From: Arcuatula senhousia
Lineage: Eukaryota > Mollusca > Bivalvia > Mytilida > Mytilidae
DNA length: 64,000 nucleotides
NCBI GenBank assembly: GCA_963971305.1
Contig: OZ020306.1
Location: 41,809,512-41,873,511, forward strand
Reading direction: 5' to 3'
Under the pieces are notes generated by a model. The model made no database searches. It saw only the letters and a program-made list of their open reading frames with translations, and was not told the DNA's origin. Both the position numbers and the translations under genes were made by a program. This document shows, piece by piece, positions 26,201 through 38,200 of the stretch. Each line of letters starts with the position of its first letter. Within the stretch, counting starts at the first letter, position 1.

Positions 26201-29200
26201 AAAATTCTTTCCCCATGTAAGCTGAATCACTCACTATGAACAACACGATGAACAAAAGTCGTAGTACAATTTCTCATGTGCTTAGGTATTTAAAAGTTTG
26301 TCATTGGTTAAACTTTGGATTGTTACCAAATAGAATTGAGAAGGTATTATTGCAACTACCCTAAAAGATATTCCTCAGTCTGCATGTTCTTTGATGTATG
26401 AGTCATTATATAAAAACCTTGTCCCATAGTTTTGCTACAAGTCAGGTATACTCGAAGACCCATTTCCTAGCATAGTACAAACAATTGTAAATGAAATATT
26501 ACAGAGAGGTCTTACCTTCCTGCTTTTGTTCAGTAATCATGGTAATAGAGGCATGAAGATGACATAGTAATTTGAAGAAAAAAAATGTCAAAATACAACA
26601 TGTACAATGTACTTTATTTTTTTTTCAGAGAGATTTAATATTTCACTTTCCCATAAAAGAACTTGGGATATCATGAATAGTTTTAGGGAGATTTCAAAAC
26701 AAAGCTTATGTATGTACACTTACATTGGTCATTTGTCTTAAACAATGATTCATGTGTGTAAGGTAAAAAAAAATATGTAACTGAGTTATAAATGTATGAT
26801 TGTTTATAATTCCAGAGATAAACCAAAGTTTGGTGGCAGGGGTGTTATGAAACAAGCATGCATGTAAGTATATTATATGTTGTTATTGAACAACTTTCTT
26901 TTAATAATGGTCGGTACGTGTATGATATATCTATATTATAATATGATTAAGTTTCCTATGAATAATCATGCTTGTTAGCATTGATTTACATACAAGAAGA
27001 TCTGAAAAATTAGTACATTACAAAAACTACTTACTTCACAGTTAACAGGTTCATAAAGCTGTGTAATCTTACTCTTTAGAACCTTTCTTTGGATACATTA
27101 CTTTATTGCTTAATATTAACATCTATAGACCTGTATATCAAAATGAATTGTAAATTCTAGGAAACTTCTGCAAACCATGAAATGGAAACCACTGAAAAAT
27201 TGATCCTCGTGAAAATAAATGAATCCACAGTATACAGGTCTATGACATTTACAAATAATAAATCAAGTAATTTTTTCTCCATTTTATTTAGGAAAAAGAC
27301 ATGTCTGAACCCTCATTACTTTAAACAAGGGACTGCTCTTGTCAAACTCAAAGATGGCTATGACAATCCAGGCAGCTCATCCGATTGTGGTGCGGAATTG
27401 AACAATAACAACAACAGTAATGCAACAAAGGCATGTCTCAATGTCCTGGGACGATTTAGCCAGAGAACCAAGTCACAGGGCACTCAGAGCCAGCAAACTG
27501 ATTCAGGTAATGAAGGCCCAGAGAGGACAGTTGCTGATATCAGTCGACAGCTTCGGTTTGGTGAATCTTCACATGCCAGTAACCATCAACTGACCAACAT
27601 ATCCAAGGCCTCAAAAGGACAGAGCTCTGGCAGAATGGCAACAAAGATAAAGGTATTGCAAATAGCAAATACACTACCGTATAGAGGGTTATTTTCATGG
27701 TGGAGTTATTTTGGCAAGTCGACAGAAATTGCGAAAATTTCTATCTAACGCAAGTCATATACAAACATATTCACAATTCACGAAAAAATGAAACCTGCAG
27801 ATTTTTTTTTTACATACCTTAATTGATGCAAAAACCGTGAAAATATCTCGCTATTTGGTATTTTAATGATTATATGTTGCTTTCATTTTCTGCTCAAAAC
27901 ATTGTAAAATCAATTCAATGAAAATAACATATATATATGTTGTGTACAAGTTGTAATTTTGTACAAGTTATAACATGTACAAAATATTTGTACAAGTTAT
28001 AACTTGTACGGACCAAAAATACAAGTTATAACATGTACAATTTTAGCCTGTACATGTTATAACTTGTACAAAATAATGCAAAAATTCGGGTTTAACTTGT
28101 ACAACATTTATTTCAAAAGTAGCTACATGAAATAATCATCATTTTAAATAAAAAAAATCAATATTGATCAATGTTAACACTTATTTACATAGTTAATATT
28201 TTTTGTTTTGTTTTGACATATCAAATAAACCAAAATTAAAGGAATATAAAAAAAATTTGGTTTTTTTTCTATTTTTTTTTCTGCAATAAAGTTGAATCTG
28301 ATGCATATTTTTTAAATGTAACTGTTTACAACTACAAGTTTTGACAACACACATGTTTGGTACATGTCATTCAATTTTTTGAAAAGAATTAAGAATAAAT
28401 AAGTTTTTACAGACCATACTGATAGTATATATATGATAAATGGTGTTGCGTACAGCTCTGTTAGTACATTGTTATAAAGGCAACAATACTGATAGTACAT
28501 TGTTATAAAGGCAACAATTATAAGTATATGACCAGAAAATGTCAGTACATGTACACCTGTAATCCGATTCTGATCTGATATTATTTCCTTTAAGTCGATC
28601 TCTGGATTGCAACAAGAAATATAAAACATCCCAAATCTGTTGAATATGGTTTATGAAATATCTAAATAGGCATTTACATGTTTATGTTAAAATCTAACAA
28701 AAATATGAACGCAAGAACTTCTTTTTATAATAACTAATATTTAACCTCTGTTACTAAACAAGTGATTTTTAAGACTTGCTTTTTCAGGTCGGTCCACTAT
28801 TGTGTCCTTTTTTCCTCTATTTTTTTAAGTGAGTTTTCCTTGTAGGTACGTAATAAAGTCTCCTTTACTGCTCAACTTGGTTTGGCTTTATGTCACATTA
28901 GTTCCCCGATTTGCAATTAATGGAAGATGATAGTTTTGTGCTGTAAAACCTGCTTTCATCCAACCCCCATTCCTTTTGAAATGTCCATACCAAGTCAGGG
29001 TCATTATGAATCTACAACAGATTCAGTTTCCCTAATATGTCTGACATTTGGTATTAATCATCTTTGTTCTCTAATATTGTTTTAAGTACTTTATGTTTTG
29101 AATTAGGTTTTAAATCCTTATTTTAGTCAAAAGTGTTAGTATTTTAAAAATATTTGTATTAATATATTTTGTACAAGTTAAACCTCATTTTTGTCATTAT

Positions 29201-32200
29201 TTTGTACAAGTTATAACATGTACAGGCTAAAATTGTACATGTTATAACTTGTATTTTTGGTCCGTACAAGTTATAACTTGTACAAATATTTTGTACATGT
29301 TATAACTTGTACAAAATTACAACTTGTACACAACATATACATTTAGAAGAAAAGCAAAGTATGTTGAAAAGTAGAAAAGTGCAAACATTTTGTTGCACTT
29401 CGTTTATACCATCTATAAACATGGACATTTTTGCTAAATTTCTGATTAAAAAAAATATAAAAAGAAAATATTCACCCTGCAAATAATTTTTTCTTGAAGT
29501 AAAGACTAATAATCAGAAGTAAATAAATGCAAATATATTTCCCTTCTCAAAAGGTTTAGCATACAAAAAGGCAAACCTATCACCCTGTTCTGCATGAAGT
29601 TGAAAAGCTACAGACCTGGAAATGCATCCCACCATATGAGATGTATTTGAAGCTCCATACCAAATATCAAAAGTCTAGGTTTAATAGTAGCTGAGAAATC
29701 TGTTAGAAAAAAGTGTGACTGACGGACAATTGCCAAGCATTTCTATGTCCCCGCTCTGTGGGACAAAAAGGGTCCCCCAAATAAAAATGTGAGAAGGTAC
29801 ATGATTGATAGAAGAAATATACATATTAAACAATTAGTATATCAAATAACAGAACTGTTTCTTGATTTAAAAGTAAATGTATTTGACAGTTGTGTAATGT
29901 CTGTAAAAGTAAAATATGTTGTCAAGTTTACAAATTCTTAAAGAATGTACAATGAAATTATTAAAAGTCGAAGATTTTTTAATGGTTTATCTTTTATGAT
30001 TTGTTATGTTTTAGATGCCCATGATGCAGCCCAATAGAAGTGAATTTTCATTAACACAGCAGACAAGGAGAAGATCATCTTATCTGTGGACAAAATTGAA
30101 AACTGAGGATGAGTCAAAACACAGACTAAAAGCTGATTATAGGGTTTGTTTATAAGAGAAGAATCAGATTATTATATGTTTCGTATGATATAATTTCATC
30201 TGAAATAATTTTTTGGCTCAAATATTGAATGCTAAGTAGCATGTCACTTTTTCAAATTTCATACACATAACATGATAGATATTGCACATGATCTAAGCAA
30301 ACTTTCAAAATTCATTTGATGTTCCTGGACCTAATTTTGCATTAGTTAGGATTCATTGAATTATGAAAATTTATTTTGACAATATTTATTAAGAAATAAG
30401 AATTGACAATCTAATGCAGTATGTACATGTATGTATAAAAAGTTATCTGAAAAAGCATAGGTTCCTGTTTTAACCCCATATGTATGTCCAAAATGAAATG
30501 ATATGTTCATTAGTTGAATTTTTTCTATTCCCTAGGAAAAGTATACAACATATACAGCATGGCAGTTTGGTGTGTCATTGACAGTAGCTAACCCATTGTG
30601 TTGTAGGACAGTCTGTTTCCTCTGTGGCAGTGCTGGAAAACATGAAGTAAGGATTATTATGATTTCATATTTTCATGATTTTTGGCTGGATTTCAGAGTG
30701 AAAAAATGGATTATGAAATGGTAAATGTCTGGCCGGCGGGGGAAGAAATTTTTTTAACAGTTTTCTCAGCAACTACTTATCATTGATGCAATCACTTGAT
30801 ATTTGCTATACAGCATCAGGATGGGATTCGTTAAGATGGGATTGGATTTCAGATCTGTTGCTCACCTACTTCCAGTTAAACGAAATCTGGCCATTTCTGA
30901 CTTTGACAGATTTTTTTTCTGGTTGCTGATGCTACACAATGTGTAAAAAACAATACAGGAAAAGTTGTTTCCATTCACTTAAAAATGTAATGTTATGAAT
31001 ACAAACAAAGAATTTTGCATAAACAAAAGATTGAAAGCCAAAGACTGAATGGCCTTGCAATAAAATTATTACTAGACAAAAAGAAGCTGTAAAATTCAAT
31101 ATTGGTTTAGTTTTCTTGAACAATTTAAACATTAAACTGTTAATTCAATACTTAACACTTGTTTACTATAGAAATAGAAGTTTGTTAGACTTAACCTCAT
31201 TTATGTACCCTGAAATTTTAATTTTTGTAGTACACTTAATACATGTTTGTTATTTTTCTTCTTCCAGTTCTACTATTGTAATGTATGCTGTGAGCCATTC
31301 CATGACTTTTGTTTGGAAGATAATGAGAAACCATCATCAGATAATCTAGAGAACTGGATATGTAAAAAGTGCCAGTTTTGTACCGTCTGTGGACAGCAGA
31401 AAAATGTAGGTGACCATATGAGTTTCGTACAACCTTATACATATAAGCACTTTGATACAGAAAATATTGTTTTGTTAATTGGAGAGTTTGTGATTGCAGT
31501 TTTAGTCACAAAGAACATTTGCAAAAGACATTTAGGTTCTTGGACCTACCAATATCTTAAAGTTCCACTCAATTATCATGAGATACCGTATTTTGCCGTG
31601 TATAGTGCACAGTTTTTTACATTTTTTTCCTGATTCTAACATAGGGGTGCGCACAATACATCCCGATACCAGGGCTCACGCTACCGGGCGAAGTGGGCGA
31701 AGAAGTCGCCCTAGAGCCGCCGACTTCGCCCTGACTCTCCATCAAAAGCGAAGTCAAGTCGCCCTACGATCTCGCGTAAGTCGCCCGAGCAATCCTCTGT
31801 ATTTTTTCCTATTTCCTATGTTAAAATTGCCACTTCCAAAGATTCCTTGATTACCTTAATGTTTGTTTAAGGGATTAGCTTGGATAATTAACAAAGTAGG
31901 TCATAAACTTGTCAAAATTAGCCCCCAAGCTGTGCCAGTACAAGGTGTGAAAATCGGAACTTCAAAGGATTTTGCCGTCGGCAATCAATTTTCTGTTAAC
32001 TACTTAATCCCATTGAAAATCTCTGTGGAAATTATTAGATATGGTACTATTCTATCAGTTTAGACTATGACCATTTTAATTTTGGAAAAGACTGTTTATT
32101 TAAAGACAAAGAAAAAATGAAATGAGATCGATATTTTTGTCAATTTGTGAATGAATGAGTAAAGTTTAAAATTATCTCCCTTTAAAGAAATAATTTATTG

Positions 32201-35200
32201 TAAATTTGAGACATACAACCATTTTTACCCACATTTTTCATCAAATTTATTGTTGAAATCTAACACAAGTTTATATTATGTTTGCTTAATTTTGCATTCC
32301 AAAGAAAAATGTTTATTTTTGAAGCTTTTCTTTTAAAACCATACTTCGTTTTTTAGATGATTCATCCATAAACCTTTGAGAAAAAATTCTAGATAGTCAT
32401 AAACGAAATTATCTGGCCACATCCTGTAACAATTGTAGTACAAGATGATGACAAAGGACTTTGCTATGCATCTCACATGCACAATGCAGGTCTTCATGAT
32501 GATTTATCCAATATGAATACAAAACCCAATCAATTAAAGAGCATATAGCTCACTCCTAATTAGTCCCTTATAAGTAATTAATACATTTTGTTTTAACATC
32601 TTAAATAGAAACTTGTCAGAAAACAAGACAAATATTGTATATAAAACTCGTGACTCTCTGTGCTAATGCAAGAAATATCATAAGAAAATACAAATGATAA
32701 AACCACAAGTTTTCTTAAAATGAACTAAAGGATATCATATATAGTGTATAACAAAATGCTATATATACTATTATAGTATTATATTATAAATACATACACC
32801 CGGTGTATATATAAAGTTTAATTCCCACTTCTCCCTGCTATAACTTCACTTCTCCCTGTCCCTCCCCACTTCTCCCTAATACCAATCTGAAAGAGAAGTC
32901 ACTTCTCCCTATTTTTCTTAAGTAGCTTGAGCCCTGCGATACGAGATTTTCATACTTTTTCATGAACATCGGCAAAGGCAAAAGATCGATGTTTGTCAGA
33001 CTTTGGACACAAGATTCATCCATGATTGAACACAATAATCATAACTCACATGGTTTCTATTGAATCCTGTTCATTATTAGTATCTCTAAATAAATTTTAT
33101 CATGCTTTTATCGATTAAAAACTTAATTCCAGTGTCTTCATGTGTTTGTTTATTAATTTCATTTTCATATCGACCGCCATTGTTGTTGTTGTTGTAGTGG
33201 GTAAATTCCTCCATTGACTTCGGAGCACCATTTTGAAACAAGTTGGTAAAAACATTTGTGTTCTTAAAAAAATATGTTTGTCCAATTTCTTTATTATGTC
33301 GCCTGCAACGTGTTGCAGAAGCGACATATAGGGGTTACTTTGGCACTATCTGTCGTCTTGCGTCGTCCTGCGTCGTCGTCCTGCGGCGTCACAAAAATTT
33401 CCGTCACCGTTTTCCAGGCAACTACATGCCACAGCCTCTTGATATTTGGTATGTAGCTTCATTGCATAGTACTGTAAGGTGTAAAGCGATTTTATGCCCG
33501 AAAAATAACTACTTCCTGTTTGACGAATATTTAACGTTTTATATATAATGGACATCGATGCCAAATTTTCGTCGCAGTTTTCCAGGCAACTACATGCCAC
33601 AGCCTCTTGATATTTGGTATGTAGCTTTATTGCATAATACTATAAGGTGTAAAGCGATTTTATGCCCGAAAAATAACGACTTCCTGTTTGACGAATACTT
33701 AATGTTATATATATAATGGACATAGATGCCAAATTTTCGTCGCAGTTTTCCAGGCAACTACATGCCACAGCCTCTTGATATTTGGTATGTAGCTTCATTG
33801 CATAGTACTATAAGGTGTAAAGCGATTTAATGCCCGAAAAATAACGACTTCCTGTTGGACGAATACTTAACGTTTTATATATAATGGACATTGATGCCAA
33901 ATTTTCGTCGCAGTTTTCCAGGCAACTACATGCCACAGCCTCTTGATATTTGGTATGTAGCTTTATTGCATAGTACTATAAGGTGTAAAGCCATTTTATG
34001 CCCGAAAAATAACGACTTCCTGTTTGACGAATACTTAATGTTTTATATATAATGGACATAGATGCCAAATTTTCGTCGCAGTTTTCCAGGCAACTACATG
34101 CCACAGCCTCTTGATATTTGGTATGTAGCTTCATTGCATAGTACTATAAGGTGTAAAGCGATTTAATGCCCGAAAAATAACGACTTCCTGTTTGACGAAT
34201 ACTTAATGTTTTATGGAAATAGATGCCAAATTTTCGTCGCAGTTTTCCAGGCAACTACATGCCACAGCCTCTTGATATTTGGTATGTAGCTTCATTGCAT
34301 AGTACTATAAGGTGTAAAGCGATTTAATGCCCGAAAAATAACGACTTCCTGTTTGACGAATACTTAATGTTTTATATATAATGGACATCAATGCCAAATT
34401 TTCGTCGCAGTTTTCCAGGCAACTACATGCCACAGCCTCTTGATATTTGGTATGTAGCTTCATTGCATAGTACTTTAAGGTGTGAGGAGATTTAATGCCC
34501 GAAAATTAACTGCTTCCTGTTTGGCAAACAAATATAGATACGCAGGCGACATATGCCTTCCGGGGAAGGCTCCATCTAGTTCAAAATAAGAATAATAAAA
34601 TATGATTCTAATTTATTTATTAGCTCACCTGGACCGAAGGTCCATGTGAGCTATTGCCATCACTTGGCGTCCGTCGTCGTCCGCGTCGTCGTCGTCGTCG
34701 TCGTCGTCCGTTAACAATTTTTTAAAAATCTTCTTCTCTGAAACTGCTGAACAGAATTTCTTCAAACTTGATATGATTGATCCTTAGGGTGTCCTGCACA
34801 AAAATTGTGTTCGGTATTTTGATCCGTCAAAAAACATGGCCGCCGTTGCTAAAAATAGACTAGGGGGATCAGACTACTGTTTTTGGCTTATAAATCAAAA
34901 AGTATAAGAGATAGAGGAAATCTGAGGCCACGCTACTGATTCAGCATCAAAAGCTCTACAAAAGTCTACATTTGGTCAAAGTTGTCAGATGACCCCTTAT
35001 AGGGGTTACAGCCCCTTAAAGGTGAAAAATAACCATTTTTCATGTTTTTGGCCAACAGAATGAAAACTATTGCAGATAGAGATTAGCTGTTGCATGCTTA
35101 AAGGTTAAGCTCATTTAGCTCTACGAAAGTCTCCATAGGGTCCAAGTTGTCAGATGACCCCTTATAGGCCTACGGCCCCTTAAAGGTGAAAAATAGCCAT

Positions 35201-38200
35201 TTTTCATGTTTTTGGCCTACAGAATGAAAACTATTGCAGATAGAGATTAGCTGTTGCTTGCTTAAAGGCTTAGCTAATTTAGCTCTACGAAAGTCTCCAT
35301 AGGGTTGAAGTTGTCAGATGACCCCTTATAGGGGTTACGGCCCCTTAAAGGGAAAATTCACGAATTTTGACTTATGGTCTTAAATGATAGAAAATGTCAT
35401 CAAAAACATATATCCAAATTTTTTTCAAAAAATTCTTATTTATAACAGAGATATTTGGCATTTTCTGATTTCAAAAGTAACTCAGTGACGTCAGTGAGAT
35501 GGTCTTGAGTGCATTGTGGGATATGACCGGATATCTGTGTATTACATCTTTATCCGATTAACGCTATATAATCGATATCGATATTGTAATTAATAAAACA
35601 CAGTGGTGACGCGTGGTCTAATTGGTAAACAAAAGAAAATATTTAATAACGATAAACCGATACGCATTCACATAATTATTATGAAGATTTCTTTCAAATA
35701 TATAGTATTTTTATCATTATTTGGGAACAAAATTTTGAATTAATTAATGATTTTTTTAAACATCAATATTAAATAATTAAATCATGATAATAATTAAAAT
35801 TCTACTACATAATTCTAATCTTATCCATAAATTACTCTATTTTAATTTACATCGTTAAAATGATTTGAAAATTTTCCCTTTCATATGATAATCACGCTAT
35901 TTAAAACAACAAGGTGTCACCTGGCCAGACATCCCAGGTGTTAATTGCAAATTGGCGATTACGTAATTTGCCCCAGGTAAGAATTTTGTATATTCGACGT
36001 GAATCTTTTCCCCGGCCTTTTAATCTCATTAGACAGCTATTAAACTGATTAACTGATCATTGAAAGGCTATCAGTTTAACGGATTAATTCAAATCAATTA
36101 AGCATGTCCAATAGTCACCTCATAAAGATCAAAGAAGAGACGGTGATCTTTAGCTGGGTATTACCTTTTCTTAGACTCTTTCGTCTCCTGATTGTTAAAC
36201 GGGATTTAATAAGGTTTTTGCTTTTGTAAAAGATTAATCGTAATTTCGAGAGGATGAGAAAAATAATTGCTATATAATATACTTTGCACCAATGTCCCTT
36301 CTAAATTTTTGTAATGTCTGATTACGTGAGTGACGTGTCTGCTAGCAGCTTTAGTTCTGCAGATTTGGTCGAATTGGGTCAGGAAGGGCATCAACTTGAA
36401 CCAGAATATACGGAGGAAGAAATCCGGTAGATAGAAGAGTTGTAGATAAATCGCTAGACTGAATTTCAAAGCAACCCAATTCGACACTCAATAGTGCAAA
36501 TGTTCCGATCGCTGTGTGCCAATGCCCTTGCTCGCAGAATGCCTATGCTGCCACGAGTTTACATTATTCACCGATATCTTCGATCCTGGTGCAACCACGA
36601 CTTCAAGACAGTTTGTTTAAACCCTGTTGTGTTGAAAACTAGTTATATTAGTTTCTTGTGGTACAAACGCCACCGGGGGAGAGCACCAGACGTCCTATTT
36701 ATTAGGTATATGAATAGACGTGTACTTTTTTTCAGAGTGATTGCCGAAGATTTCACTGATTGAAAACATTGAGTTTTTCTTGACCCATCAAACAAAAGTT
36801 ATATATATTCTTAGCCAACAAAAAGTTACAGTACAAAAAAGGAAGTAATAATGTAAAGGCAAGGTAACTTTAGATACCACTTTTTAAAATACATGCAGCC
36901 AGAGCAGACTTATGGCATACAGACAGTTTGTATGTTGGGTCAGAATATGTCTACCTTCACCTTTAGGAAGAAAACATCGTGTTGTGCTGCCAGCTTGTGT
37001 TGTGTCTGTCATCAGAAAAGAATTTCCTTCTGCAGATGGACAATACGAAGGATTTAGAGAGTGTATTAGTGACACGGACTCTGAATAGATTTTCCTTCAA
37101 TGACTTGTACTTTATTAATAGTGGTGACACTAAGCTTAGTTAAAATTTGTTTTGGATATATAAAAAGGCAGGATGTCAAAAATCAAATAAAAAGGCATGG
37201 TAGGATATTGTTTTTGGCTGAAAAATGTATAGTTAGAAAAACATCCAGGCTCCAGTGTTCTCGAAAATAAAAAGGCAGGACGAAGTAAATATATATATAT
37301 CTAAAGCCCCCCTCCCTAAAAAAATCAAATATTCTCACTTTCATACGAAACGCAAGATCTAAATTATTAATTTTGTATTGACACTTTTATTTTTACTGTA
37401 CATTTCGCATTCTCAGTTTACTTTGGAACCGATCTGACATTTTAAATTTTAGAAACGGGCGTCAGACAAAATTTGGAGTTTGACACATAGAACTTTTTTA
37501 CATTGTTTGATAAGTTTATAAGATTCTAAAGTTGTTGATGTGGTTGTCTATCTTATGCCCCATCTATGAAAGAAGGAGTAGGAGGACATATAGTGTCCGG
37601 TTCTGTACGTCCGTCCGTACGTCCTAATGTTTGAAGATCGGACATTATGTCTTTTGGATATATTATTGTTTGGGCTTCTTATGCAGAGAAATACAAGTGA
37701 TAAAATATTTATACTTTTTAAAATTAATCTTACGAACACAAGATTGTAGTATATACTCATACGGCTGTCTACATGAAGGTAACACGAAGCGTATTCTGTA
37801 TAGTGTGCTTTTTTGTTTTACTTTTTAAAAGAGAAATGTAAAAAAAAAACCTGAAGAGGAACAATTTCACTTTTTTTACACAGATAAAGATGTCGAAAAA
37901 AATCAAAGACACGAGTGATAAATTGTAGGTCTTCCGTTGTACTTTGTAATAAATAATTAACAGAAACAAATGATCTCTTTTTCTGTCATAAACCATTACA
38001 CTACCACCTGCTAATTACCATCCCCGGGAAGTAAGTAATACCTGGGAGTGTCACAAGTTTAAATACGTTGCCCCCGACTGTGAATTACTATGTTCATATA
38101 GGTAAAAATAATATTATCTTCTATATAATGAACGTTAAAGAAATCATTGAAAGATAAAAAAAAATATACATTTGCGAATTTTTAAGGAATGCATAGGGAA

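Larger units (their letters stand above)
19204..26815. other. Intron 7, 7.6 kb
   Basis: Divides the CXXC domain. It holds the MITEs at 19505-19876, 21040-21140 and 22127-22345, a retroelement tail (21300-21520), a CAGGG element (24568-25630) and a 77-bp tandem duplication. I see no supported gene in 19877-21040, 22346-24567 or 26159-26815; the first contains an old repeat with AAAACTTGTGACC copies at about 20425 and 20578. Confidence 0.75.

Noticed and set aside
27182..27291. Upstream extension of exon 9 from an ATG at 27182
   Set aside because: That part is the end of a MITE; the conserved CXXC residues begin after the TTTAG acceptor and must join exon 8 in phase 2.
28312..28629. 105-codon hydrophobic frame on the minus strand in the fold-back element loop
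   Set aside because: AT-rich sequence gives Ile/Tyr/Leu-rich chance frames; it includes a direct DNA repeat and no recognisable motif.
17228..34582. Tandem 170-bp arrays as satellite or CRISPR-like arrays
   Set aside because: Units are contiguous, without unique spacers, and sit inside elements with defined heads and tails; the host is an animal.
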